The translations under genes were made by a program, and so were the position numbers. Shown here piece after piece: positions 1 through 6,906 of a stretch of DNA of 23,276 bases. The notes beneath the pieces are model-generated. The model did not search any database. It saw only the letters and a list, made by a program, of their open reading frames with translations, and was not told the DNA's origin. The DNA is from a virus, in IMG/VR virus record IMGVR_UViG_3300032298_000813, positions 1-23,276 of that record. One strand, written 5' to 3'. The number at the start of each line of letters is the position of its first letter. The first letter of the stretch is position 1.

Positions 1-1155
1 AGCGCTTCTTGCTGTAATGCCAAAGTCAGTTGTTGATCCTCCGCTATAAACTTGATTGCCCGTGCCGATGTCTCCTACTGCGGTGCCGTTGTATTGCCAG
101 GTTGAGTATGTTCCGCTGGTTCCGTTGATGAGTAAAGACTGTGTAGCGGTAAACTTTCCGGTTCCCACAACGGTTAAGGCTGCGTCAGGACTCGTAGTGC
201 CAATCCCTACGCGGCCTGATGAATCAATCCTCATCCGCTCCGTAGGACTAGCCGCGCCGTCTGCCGTAGTGGAGAACACTAATCTTGCGGGGTGATCATT
301 TGTACCCCAGTCAGCATCTGCAAATGCACTGATTGATGCGCCACGGCGCATATCAGTACCGTTGGCTGCGGTAAAATAAATTTGACCTAGTAAGTCGTCT
401 GCAACTGAAGCAGTGTATGTACCAACGGATCCGCCTTTGGAGTGGCCAAGGACGAGGCTGGGAGCAGAATCGGCCGCCGTATTAAAGACAGTCAGTCCTA
501 AGTAACCACCTGCACCAGACGTTCCAGTGGATTGAATCTGTGGCTGAACGCCAAACTGGCTAACACTCGTAGATGTACCAACTAAGAGCCTGCCGCCGGT
601 GTCGATGCGCAGTCTCTCGCTAAGACCTGCGCCATTGCGGAAGATTATTGTACCAGGGCCATCGTTATAGATTTGAGCATAATTAGTCCCGTCAACAGCA
701 AAGAAAATACCTTGGTCTGAATATGTGCCGTTGCTGTTAGCTCTTAATGAAATGGCCGCATTTTGATTAATGATGGTAAATGGTTTTGAAAATGTTGCCG
801 CTCCTAACGCAACATTCCCACTCGCATCAATAAACAACCTGCCAGACCCACCAGTGCTGATGGCTACTTGGTCTGCCCCCGGTGAATAAATACCAGTATT
901 GGTATCAGTACCAAAAACTAAAGATGGTGTTGTTGCGCTTGCAAGCGGGATACTGACAACACCACCTGTACCTACAGTTAGTGTGCTACTGGGGCTTGCC
1001 GTTAAAATGCCTACTCGATTATTGGTATCATCAAGATACAAAGTAGCGCTGTCATAATCAAATGGCAGAGATAATTTATCGCCCGTAATGGTGCCATTAT
1101 TGATCTGGCTACCGTTTACGTTTGAACTGGTGGTGACGTTACCAATGTAAGGCAT
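1..1155 (-). CDS. Phage tail fibre protein, partial (3' end beyond window)
   Basis: The minus frame is open from an ATG at 1155 to the left edge, giving 385 residues with no stop, so the C-terminus is missing. It is rich in Gly, Ser and Thr. It repeats the tail-fibre signature seen in phage proteins that often end in a peptidase S74 intramolecular chaperone: RLFIDASGNVALG, RLRIDTGGRLLVG and RMRIDSSGRVGIGTTSP, with NTGIYSPGADQVAIS between. The N-terminus begins MPYIGNVTTSSNVNG. The start lies 2 nt after the TGA of the upstream gene (1158-1529), so translation is probably coupled. The likely role is a distal adhesin that contacts the host surface. An S74 domain past the left edge is an inference from family habit and is not visible here. 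Confidence 0.85.
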   Translation of the reverse strand, partial: MPYIGNVTTSSNVNGSQINNGTITGDKLSLPFDYDSATLYLDDTNNRVGILTASPSSTLTVGTGGVVSIPLASATTPSLVFGTDTNTGIYSPGADQVAISTGGSGRLFIDASGNVALGAATFSKPFTIINQNAAISLRANSNGTYSDQGIFFAVDGTNYAQIYNDGPGTIIFRNGAGLSERLRIDTGGRLLVGTSTSVSQFGVQPQIQSTGTSGAGGYLGLTVFNTAADSAPSLVLGHSKGGSVGTYTASVADDLLGQIYFTAANGTDMRRGASISAFADADWGTNDHPARLVFSTTADGAASPTERMRIDSSGRVGIGTTSPDAALTVVGTGKFTATQSLLINGTSGTYSTWQYNGTAVGDIGTGNQVYSGGSTTDFGITARSA

Positions 1156-1157
1156 GA

Positions 1158-1529
1158 TCAGATCGTATTATCTTGAGGATTCAACATGTAAGACACGGTA
1201 ACATCAACTGAGCTACCAGTGCCTGCATAAGCACGGATAATATCTTCAGATTGAACAATAACTTTATTACCAGTCATGAATTCAAGGGAAGACTGGTTGG
1301 GTACGGTGCCAGAGGTGATGAGTGAACCTGTGATTGTTGCGCCTGATTTAACAAGCTGCACCGTAACGTTTTGCGAGTTGGCAGTTGTATTAGAAACGAG
1401 GATACTAAGAACAACGCCATAAGTACCAGCGGGTACTCCACTTGCGTTTGTGGTGCCGGAAATAATTGCAGTCGGAGAAGTAGACCCGCTGGCAATACTT
1501 TGTCTAACTACAGAAACAAAACGAGCCAT
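1158..1529 (-). CDS. Small virion structural protein, tail-fibre associated
   Basis: This 123-aa protein starts at an ATG (MARFVSVVRQS) and is rich in Ser, Thr, Val and Gly, with alternating hydrophobic residues suggesting a single beta-sandwich domain. The pattern VLSILVSNTTANSQNVTVQLV followed by VIVQSEDIIRAYAGTGSSVDVTVSYML resembles small phage tail or decoration proteins. No catalytic motif is visible. It lies between two tail fibre genes, 2 nt upstream of the partial fibre and 44 nt downstream of the 559-aa fibre. A TATAAT sequence lies about 31 nt ahead of its start. A fibre-associated or adaptor role is inferred from position and composition; no named family was recognised. Confidence 0.7.
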   Translation of the reverse strand: MARFVSVVRQSIASGSTSPTAIISGTTNASGVPAGTYGVVLSILVSNTTANSQNVTVQLVKSGATITGSLITSGTVPNQSSLEFMTGNKVIVQSEDIIRAYAGTGSSVDVTVSYMLNPQDNTI

Positions 1530-1560
1530 TTATTTGCGGAATCCAATTACTGTTTTCTTA

Positions 1561-1566
1561 ATTATA
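1561..1566 (-). promoter_or_regulatory. Candidate minus-strand -10 element (TATAAT)
   Basis: On the minus strand this reads TATAATTAAG, a perfect -10 hexamer 31 nt ahead of the ATG at 1529. A weak -35 (TTGCAC) lies 15 nt upstream, within the last codons of the 559-aa fibre gene. The same TATAATT(A/G)A string recurs ahead of the genes starting at 3253 and 17942. Confidence 0.35.
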
Positions 1567-1573
1567 GACGTAT

Positions 1574-3253
1574 TTAACCAAGTGCAATCGCATAAACAAT
1601 TGCGCTGGTATCTGCGTAACTTTGCGTGGCAACTGGTAAACCACCGATGCTTAGACCGGAGGCAAAAATACCGGACACACCACTGATTACAGCACCGCTT
1701 AAAGTTTGAAAAACACCAGAGGTTCCTTGGATCGTCGTTCCGGTGATTGTGGTACCGCTTAAGGTGCCACTGACAATAACGCCAGAAGCAAACGATCCTG
1801 AACCAAGGACAGATAGATTGCCGCTAACCGTTAAGTTCCCTTGAACAGTATGGCCACTCGTAATTAAAGTCTGGAACGTACCAGAGGTTCCAAGGATGGT
1901 GTTGCCAGTGATTGTCGCACCGGAAAGATTGGTGAATACGCCTGACGTACCACTGACCAAAGCACCGGAAACACTGGTGGTAAACACACCAGCAATACCA
2001 GTCAAGTTTGTAAATACACCCGCATTACCTGTGACGGTTGTACCAGAAACAACTGTGGTGAAGGTACCGGATGCACCTGTAATTGTGGTGGCCCGTACAA
2101 CGTCTCCTGTAATGGTGGCACCAGAAAGAGTCGTTGTGTAAACACCCGAAACACCGGTTACAGAAGTAAACTGCCCAAAGTTTCCGGTAATGGTGGTACC
2201 TGAAACACGGCTAGTAAAGACACCACTAACACCAGTGATATTTGCAAAGCGTCCCGTATCGCCAGTAATTGTGGCTCCAGATAAGTTTGTATAAACGCCT
2301 GAAACACCCGTAATATTTGCGTACCTTCCTACATCACCAGTAATTACAGCACCCGATAAAACTTGTGTAAAGACACCAGAAACACCGCTGACATTACCAA
2401 AGTTTCCAAAAACACCAGTAACAATTGCTCCCGAAACACTGGTTGTAAAAGTCCCGGAGACACCAGTGATATTGGCAAAGCGTCCCGTATCACCTGTGAT
2501 GACAGCACCACTTAAATTTGTTGTAAAAGTTCCAGAAACACCCGTGATACTGGCTGCACGAACGGTGTCGCCAGTAATAGTGGCACCCGAAAGTGTTCCG
2601 CTGACTCGTACAGTGGTGGCAAACTGGGCAAGTCCTGAAACAATCAGTCCACTTTCAACGGTTAGATTGCCGCTCACAACTAGAGCGGGCGTTGCCAGGG
2701 TACCAAAAACACCGCTGGTTGCTGAGACGGTATTACCCGTAATGGTCTGACCACTCAGGTTGACAAAGACGCCGGAAGTACCAGAGATTGTATTGCCTGT
2801 TATTAAGGCACCACTTAACTGGGTTGAAAAATTACCACTGATTGCATTGATAGTAGTGCCAGTAACAGTCGTAGCCGTGACGGTAACACCGTTAACGTTG
2901 GTACCCTGGATGTTTGTACCAGTAACTGTCGTACCGCTAAGCGTGCCACTAACGGTTGCATTTGTTTGTACAACAAGGCTACTGACGGTAACCAAGTTGG
3001 TAACACTTAATCCTGACGTCGTAGTGGTACCAGAAACTGTCAGGTCATTTTGAATTACTACACTGCCACTAATCGTGCCACCAGTGCGCGGCAAATAGTA
3101 AACGTTTAAATACGCCTTGGTTCCAGATATGGTTAGCTTTTTGTTCTTAATTGCAGGGTCAACTTCCGCAACCTGCACAACCGTCAGCAGATCGGCTTCT
3201 GCCAACGCAAGCCCGGCAATTTCTTGTAATTCGCTAATCCTGCGATTTGCCAC
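1574..3253 (-). CDS. Repeat-rich phage tail fibre protein
   Basis: The product is 559 aa from a GTG start. The N-terminal 50 residues (ISELQEIAGLALAEADLLTV, then a Lys-rich stretch and LTISGTKAYL) match the virion-anchoring N-termini seen in many phage fibres. Residues about 218-427 form eight near-tandem units of 25-26 aa with the pattern S-G-x-F/Y-T-x3-S-G-x2-I/V-T-G-x4-F/A-x2-I-T-G-V. Shorter SG/TG units flank them. This periodicity suits a trimeric beta-helical or beta-prism shaft. The C-terminus ends with LPVATQSYADTSAIVYAIAL. Apart from Tyr and Phe the protein is poor in aromatics, and it has no Cys. The likely role is the fibre shaft, with host recognition supplied by it or by the next fibre gene. 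The GTG start is chosen because no in-frame ATG lies near it and the anchoring motif begins directly after. Confidence 0.85.
   Translation of the reverse strand: MANRRISELQEIAGLALAEADLLTVVQVAEVDPAIKNKKLTISGTKAYLNVYYLPRTGGTISGSVVIQNDLTVSGTTTTSGLSVTNLVTVSSLVVQTNATVSGTLSGTTVTGTNIQGTNVNGVTVTATTVTGTTINAISGNFSTQLSGALITGNTISGTSGVFVNLSGQTITGNTVSATSGVFGTLATPALVVSGNLTVESGLIVSGLAQFATTVRVSGTLSGATITGDTVRAASITGVSGTFTTNLSGAVITGDTGRFANITGVSGTFTTSVSGAIVTGVFGNFGNVSGVSGVFTQVLSGAVITGDVGRYANITGVSGVYTNLSGATITGDTGRFANITGVSGVFTSRVSGTTITGNFGQFTSVTGVSGVYTTTLSGATITGDVVRATTITGASGTFTTVVSGTTVTGNAGVFTNLTGIAGVFTTSVSGALVSGTSGVFTNLSGATITGNTILGTSGTFQTLITSGHTVQGNLTVSGNLSVLGSGSFASGVIVSGTLSGTTITGTTIQGTSGVFQTLSGAVISGVSGIFASGLSIGGLPVATQSYADTSAIVYAIALG
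1975..2600 (-). repeat. Tandem 75-78 bp coding repeats in tail fibre
   Basis: These are about eight diverged 25-26-codon units inside the 559-aa fibre gene. The protein pattern (SGxFTxxxSGxxITG...ITGV) is better conserved than the DNA, so this is a structural protein repeat. The boundaries are approximate. Confidence 0.75.
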
Positions 3254-3283
3254 TACCTATTATGCATAAATGCTCTTAAATCA

Positions 3284-3289
3284 ATTATA
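3284..3289 (-). promoter_or_regulatory. Candidate minus-strand -10 element (TATAAT)
   Basis: The minus strand reads ACTATAATTGATTTAAG, 31 nt upstream of the GTG start of the 559-aa fibre gene, in a 55-bp intergenic gap. No convincing TTGACA-like -35 is present at 16-18 nt. The distance and sequence match the element ahead of the gene starting at 1529. Confidence 0.35.
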
Positions 3290-3308
3290 GTTCCGTTAGT
3301 CCAGTACA

Positions 3309-3617
3309 TCACCTAACCTTGATCTCAAGGCGAGGCAATATGTTGGATGCAAAGTGCCAGCCTGCTTGGATTCCGGTTACTAAGCCGCAAGACAACAGGA
3401 TAACCAGTAAAAATTCAGCAACTGTCAAGTTGCGACGAAGATAGACCACCTGAGGTCTTTGCTGGGGAATTGCTACTTGTTGAGCCAGGGTTTGCTGAAT
3501 TGCCATCTCTCTGGCACGCGCTTTCATCTCTGCCAACTGATCAGGAGTGATCTGTGTAGGAATTGGTGATTGGCTGGGGGGTACTTGGTCTTCCATTTGA
3601 GCAACTGGTTTTCCCAT
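3309..3617 (-). CDS. Single-pass membrane protein, function unknown
   Basis: This is a 102-aa protein. Residues 1-60 are hydrophilic and rich in Gln and Pro (three QQ-containing runs, and a likely helix around residues 25-48). Two arginines (RR, 61-62) precede one hydrophobic segment at about 67-86 (AEFLLVILLSCGLVTGI), which is followed by a short basic tail. The predicted topology is a long N-terminal domain in the cytoplasm and one membrane span. It lies upstream of the tail fibres and diverges from the plus-strand HTH gene with a 29-nt gap. A single-span phage protein could be a holin, a spanin-like factor or a superinfection-exclusion factor. Nothing in the sequence decides between these, and the family was not recognised. 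Confidence 0.6.
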   Translation of the reverse strand: MGKPVAQMEDQVPPSQSPIPTQITPDQLAEMKARAREMAIQQTLAQQVAIPQQRPQVVYLRRNLTVAEFLLVILLSCGLVTGIQAGWHFASNILPRLEIKVR

Positions 3618-3646
3618 ACATTAGCATCTAACAAACAGGTGTTGCC

Positions 3647-4063
3647 ATGAATTACGGATTAAGGAAAGGACTAGAAGATATCGCATGGGAGCTGAAGGGG
3701 ATCCGGAATATCCTTGGCTCCATGTGGCACAGCCGTTACCAAGACGGTGAAACGGACGTCTTGAATCCCGAAGCTTTTGCCGATGAGTACATCTCGACAG
3801 AAGAATGTGGCCGCCGTCTAAGTGTTTCCGACCAAACACTGCGTAATTGGATGGCTATGGGACGGAAGAATCCAGAAAAAGGCTGGGTTGAAGGCATCCA
3901 TTACGTCAATGCCTCGCCGGATCCCAACCGAAAAGCAATCATCAGGGTACCCTGGAACCATCTGATACGCTCCTTCGCTAAAAACCGTGATCTTGACGCG
4001 CAAGATTATAGGAAAAAATCATCGCCCATGTATGTGTCCACAGGTTTTGACAGGTTGGAATGA
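3647..4063 (+). CDS. Winged-helix/HTH DNA-binding protein
   Basis: This 138-aa protein opens the plus-strand cluster. Residues about 48-72 (YISTEECGRRLSVSDQTLRN) form a helix-turn-helix of the MerR/excisionase type. A wing-like segment follows (GIHYVNASPDPNRKAIIRVP) and then a Trp-containing helix (WNHLIRSF). The same order (HTH, G-x-H-Y/F, Arg-rich strand, W-N-x5) occurs in the 72-aa protein at 11817-12035, suggesting a shared fold. The likely role is a transcriptional regulator or excisionase-like architectural protein. Its stop overlaps the next start (ATGA), so it is co-translated with the following gene. No integrase was seen, so a regulatory role is favoured over excision. Confidence 0.65.
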   Translation: MNYGLRKGLEDIAWELKGIRNILGSMWHSRYQDGETDVLNPEAFADEYISTEECGRRLSVSDQTLRNWMAMGRKNPEKGWVEGIHYVNASPDPNRKAIIRVPWNHLIRSFAKNRDLDAQDYRKKSSPMYVSTGFDRLE

Positions 4064-4521
4064 TGGCACATCGATTTAAAAACGTAGAGATTGATCTTGT
4101 CACCATCGAGAATCACGAAGATCTTCTGCCAGAATCTTTAATTCGACAAGTAGCAGATTTCTTACCACCAGGGGGTTCGTTCGATGATGGTTGCCTGCGG
4201 CGGTACCTGGAAAACCTACTGAACTACGAAGAGGAAGACGCCAATTCAGGCATGACCTTGGCCAATAGATTACGTATTGCTTTCAAGGACATGACCCCTG
4301 ATACGATCTGTGGTAAATTTCCGCAAGCTGAATTGCCACTAAAACGACGCCTTCGTTGCGTAGCCGAATACCTTATCCGGTCTGGAGAATTTGATAAGGT
4401 AAGAGATGACAATGGTAGGCTCGTCAAAAAACGCGGCATACTAGGCAAGATGGTGGTCTTGTATCAACCGATGCCTAAGCTTTTAGACTCACTTACACGC
4501 CAGGGGCTCTTAACACCATGA
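4060..4521 (+). CDS. Hypothetical phage protein (early/accessory cluster)
   Basis: This 153-aa, mainly alpha-helical, charged protein was not recognised. It begins with ATGATG; the first ATG overlaps the upstream TGA, and a second ATG lies one codon later. Residues about 105-130 (LRCVAEYLIRSGEFDKVRDD) resemble the helix and turn of a small winged-helix, but the match is weak. There are no Cys clusters or nucleotide-binding loops. Overlaps at both ends (ATGA with each neighbour) place it in a translationally coupled set with the HTH protein, the 128-aa protein, the Dam-like protein and probably dCTP deaminase. A role in DNA metabolism or regulation is inferred from context only. Confidence 0.6.
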   Translation: MMAHRFKNVEIDLVTIENHEDLLPESLIRQVADFLPPGGSFDDGCLRRYLENLLNYEEEDANSGMTLANRLRIAFKDMTPDTICGKFPQAELPLKRRLRCVAEYLIRSGEFDKVRDDNGRLVKKRGILGKMVVLYQPMPKLLDSLTRQGLLTP

Positions 4522-4904
4522 ACCGTAGAGAACAACTAATTGCTTCTGTGATCGGTCCAGAGATGGACACGACAAAAGCACGGATGCTCGATGCCACTAT
4601 CAAGTTGATCCTTGGTGATATGGGGGAGCAATACTGCCAGATGTGGGAGCACGAGGGGCCTGGCGTCATGGTGTTTCAACCTGACAATAGTGAACGCTCC
4701 ATGTTTTTCTTGACACTCAAGGAGATGCACTCTGCACAAGAAGAGTGTGAGCGATCAAACGATGGTGATATGGCGGAGACGTTCCGACGTATTCTTAGCG
4801 CAGCACAGAAGATTGATCCCTTAGAAAAAGCGGGGTACATCATCAATGATGGCCAGGGCATTCGCTATTTGGAAATAGACTACAACACCGTGTCTGAAAA
4901 GTAG
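4518..4904 (+). CDS. Hypothetical phage protein
   Basis: This 128-aa acidic, Met- and Glu-rich protein was not recognised. It has an N-terminal helix (MNRREQLIASVIGPEMD), a middle segment with beta character (GPGVMVFQPDNSERSMFFLT) and a C-terminal strand pattern (AGYIINDGQGIRYLEIDY), giving an alpha/beta look. Its ATG overlaps the upstream TGA (ATGA at 4518-4521). Its TAG shares one base with the GTG of the Dam-like gene. The tight coupling suggests it works with, or is dosed with, the Dam-like protein. No catalytic residues can be assigned. Confidence 0.6.
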   Translation: MNRREQLIASVIGPEMDTTKARMLDATIKLILGDMGEQYCQMWEHEGPGVMVFQPDNSERSMFFLTLKEMHSAQEECERSNDGDMAETFRRILSAAQKIDPLEKAGYIINDGQGIRYLEIDYNTVSEK

Positions 4905-5491
4905 TGGGCCTACAAGATATTCATAAACGCTCTGAAGATCTTGAGCTGATTACCAATTACGACTTGGTAGCTGCGGCGCATGCTCTTTTGGATGGCATTG
5001 ACTTAGATGTTGCCAGTTCCAAGACAGCAAATCAGTTTGTTGAAGCAAAGAATTATTTCACACCTTCGGATGATGGGTTGAATTGTCAACAGTGGTTTGG
5101 TAGTGCTTACTTGTTTCCTCCTAGAGGTGCTTACTTCTGGGATAAAAAGAACGACAAGTGGAAGATGACACGTGCTTCGTCACCTACCTTGACATCTTCC
5201 CATGCCGTCTGGTTTCGCAAGATGTATCGTGCGTGGCTAGCAAGGGAAATTAAACAGGGTCTCTACTTCACCAACTGCCCGGACATGATCCGGTACGAGC
5301 AAAAAATCTTTGATTTTCCTATTTGCATCCTGAAAACCCCACCACTTTTAAAGAAGAACACAAGTGAGGGTATTGGGCAGCACAAGACCTGCACCTCGTT
5401 TCTGGTTTACTTGCCACCAATGGATGACCCGACCACAGCCACCGAACGTTTTGTAGATATTTACGGGGAAAAGGGTCGGATTCTCTGCTAG
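4904..5491 (+). CDS. Dam-like (phage N6-adenine methyltransferase family) protein with altered catalytic motif
   Basis: The product is 195 aa from a GTG that shares its G with the upstream TAG. The N-terminal half follows the layout of phage DNA N6-adenine methyltransferases (Dam family). ALLDGIDLDVASSKTANQ (27-44) corresponds to the D-x-A/C-A/S motif, and KNYFTPSDDGLNCQQWFGS (49-67) to the Y-F-T-x3-D-G-L-x4-W segment. At the place of the N/D-P-P-Y/F catalytic tetrad it reads LFPPRGAYFW (70-79). The C-terminal half keeps the family-like IKQGLYFTNCPDMIR and the paired strands FPICILKTPP and TSFLVYLPP. The missing acidic/Asn residue and aromatic of the tetrad suggest lost or altered methylation activity. 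It precedes dCTP deaminase by 33 nt. The assignment rests on by-eye motif matching. Confidence 0.5.
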   Translation: MGLQDIHKRSEDLELITNYDLVAAAHALLDGIDLDVASSKTANQFVEAKNYFTPSDDGLNCQQWFGSAYLFPPRGAYFWDKKNDKWKMTRASSPTLTSSHAVWFRKMYRAWLAREIKQGLYFTNCPDMIRYEQKIFDFPICILKTPPLLKKNTSEGIGQHKTCTSFLVYLPPMDDPTTATERFVDIYGEKGRILC

Positions 5492-5524
5492 GTTTTGTAG
5501 ACTAAAAGACGTTTCAACGCAGCA

Positions 5525-6112
5525 ATGAGCATACTGGCCGACTGGGAAATCAAGTATCTGGCTCAAAACAAGGAGATGATTGCTCCGTTTAAAGATCATC
5601 TTGTTAGTCAACGAGGTGAGCAACGGATCTTAAGTTATGGACTCAGTTCCTATGGCTATGACATTCGCCTGTCGCCTAAACAATGTTTAATTTTTGGACG
5701 CATTCAAGCTGGTGAATGTGATCCAAAAGAATTCAATCCTGAAATTCTTTGTGAAGCAGAATTGCTAGAAGATGAGAAAGGCCAGTATTTCATGCTGCCT
5801 CCTTATGGCTATTGCTTGGGTGTTGCCCAGGAGCGTCTCAAGCTTCCACGGGACGTAACCGTTGTCGCAGTCGGTAAATCTACATATGCACGGTCAGGGA
5901 TCTTGGTTAACATTACCCCTGCAGAATCTGGGTGGGAAGGTTATCTAACTTTGGAAATCAGTAACTGCACCGGTTTGTTTAATCGGATCTACGCTGATGA
6001 GGGCATTACACAACTGTTGTTCTATCGTGGCAACCCCTGTGAAGTTACCTACCAAGACCGTAAAGGTAAGTATCAAGATCAACCAAATAACATTGTGTTT
6101 TCTCAAGTGTGA
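5525..6112 (+). CDS. dcd: dCTP deaminase
   Basis: This 195-aa protein is the usual length for the trimeric dCTP deaminase/dUTPase family. The enzyme deaminates dCTP to dUTP and so feeds dTTP synthesis. Visible motifs are SSYGYDIRLSP (41-51), GKSTYARSGILVN (117-129) with the conserved Ser and Arg, and TPAESGWEGYLTLEISN (131-147), whose Glu144 matches the catalytic glutamate of Escherichia coli Dcd. The Gln-rich tail GKYQDQPNNIVF (181-192) matches the nucleotide-closing C-terminal arm. The ATG start gives the expected N-terminus (MSILADWEI), although no clear Shine-Dalgarno precedes it. It is the last gene of the plus cluster and ends 6 nt from the convergent stop of the next minus gene. The bifunctional deaminase/dUTPase form cannot be excluded by eye. 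Confidence 0.88.
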   Translation: MSILADWEIKYLAQNKEMIAPFKDHLVSQRGEQRILSYGLSSYGYDIRLSPKQCLIFGRIQAGECDPKEFNPEILCEAELLEDEKGQYFMLPPYGYCLGVAQERLKLPRDVTVVAVGKSTYARSGILVNITPAESGWEGYLTLEISNCTGLFNRIYADEGITQLLFYRGNPCEVTYQDRKGKYQDQPNNIVFSQV

Positions 6113-6118
6113 CTTGAG

Positions 6119-6493
6119 TTAAACAAATGCTTTGCCAAATTGGGCGCCTGGTTTGTCAGCATAGTTGGTACTACCAGCCCGCCCAATAGTGTCCCCCATG
6201 CTGGGTAAAGCACTACCAGCAATTGATAGTTCAGTTCTAGGTGTTCTACCGTTAACAGTCGGTTCTGCAATTAAAGAACGCTTTTTGTATTCACCTGCGC
6301 TCTTAGCAGCACGCATGAATTTTCCAATGCGATTTTGATTGTTATTTATTGCTTCAACTGCGCCACGTTCTTCTGGATCTACGCGCCGCATATCTGTATC
6401 GTACGCCTGTTCAGGACGTAAGTCCGAACTTTCAGACGCAGACGTACCCGAGTCTTGACGCGGATCGTAAAGAGCATCAAAGAATTTTGCCAT
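6119..6493 (-). CDS. Hypothetical phage protein
   Basis: This 124-aa protein starts at the ATG at 6493 (MAKFFDALYDPRQDSG). The frame could extend to a TTG at 6520, but that adds only nine unremarkable residues. It is hydrophilic and probably partly disordered: an acidic Ser/Asp-rich N-terminus, a basic middle (NRIGKFMRAAKSAGEYKKRS) and a Gly/Ala-rich end (GSTNYADKPGAQFGKAF). No family was recognised. Similar composition is common in small virion-associated proteins, but that is only suggestive. It lies alone on the minus strand between two plus-strand blocks, convergent with dCTP deaminase and divergent from the gene at 6535. Confidence 0.6.
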   Translation of the reverse strand: MAKFFDALYDPRQDSGTSASESSDLRPEQAYDTDMRRVDPEERGAVEAINNNQNRIGKFMRAAKSAGEYKKRSLIAEPTVNGRTPRTELSIAGSALPSMGDTIGRAGSTNYADKPGAQFGKAFV

Positions 6494-6534
6494 AGTATTA
6501 TTGTAAAAGGAATAAATCAAGCTAGAGAAAAATC

Positions 6535-6906
6535 ATGCACGGCAATAGTGCTGCTGGTTTCTTAGATAGTTTCGTTCAAGACGAAATTAAATGCCGCTGT
6601 CTCGATGAAGACGATTTTGGGCAGCCCATCGATAACGAAGAAAATGATGTACCCTTGTATGACATGTACAACAGGGGTCTAGCGGCATGCGAACAGGGAA
6701 TGGAAAGGACCAATCTGGGTCTGGAAGGGAATCCTGCGTTGGAAGGCCAGAGGCCGGGCATGACGGGTTACATTCCCTCGATGGAGGAAGCACTTGCAAC
6801 GAACCCGGGCTCCTCTCCGCGACCCAAGGTGCTGATGCTGAATCTGAACGGCCCCAGCGAAGAGATGCTGGAGCAGTCGAAAAAACGTCGTGGTTTGAGC
6901 CGGTAG
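6535..6906 (+). CDS. Hypothetical acidic protein, possibly fused by frameshift to DUF3310
   Basis: This 123-aa protein has an acidic N-terminal half (VQDEIKCRCLDEDDFGQ, EENDVPLYDMYN) and a C-terminal half with a regular helix and strand pattern (SMEEALATNP, KVLMLNLNGPSEEMLEQSKK). It was not recognised. Its last 220 nt overlap the frame that encodes the DUF3310 domain. Here the 123-aa frame looks like the genuine one, since the overlapping frame is rich in Gly, Ser and Arg in the manner of a shadow reading. A run of six A's at 6880-6885, just before its stop, is where a -1 shift would join the two products. AGAGAAAAATC before the ATG is a poor Shine-Dalgarno. Confidence 0.6.
   Translation: MHGNSAAGFLDSFVQDEIKCRCLDEDDFGQPIDNEENDVPLYDMYNRGLAACEQGMERTNLGLEGNPALEGQRPGMTGYIPSMEEALATNPGSSPRPKVLMLNLNGPSEEMLEQSKKRRGLSR

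Noticed and set aside
1975-2600. Regular repeats that could suggest a CRISPR array
   Set aside because: Units are 75-78 bp, diverged and in frame within a fibre gene. There are no unique spacers between identical repeats.
1896-3053. Several plus-strand frames of 80-97 codons opposite the tail fibre
   Set aside because: They are Val/Pro/Thr-rich mirror readings of the GGT/ACC/GTT repeat codons of the fibre.
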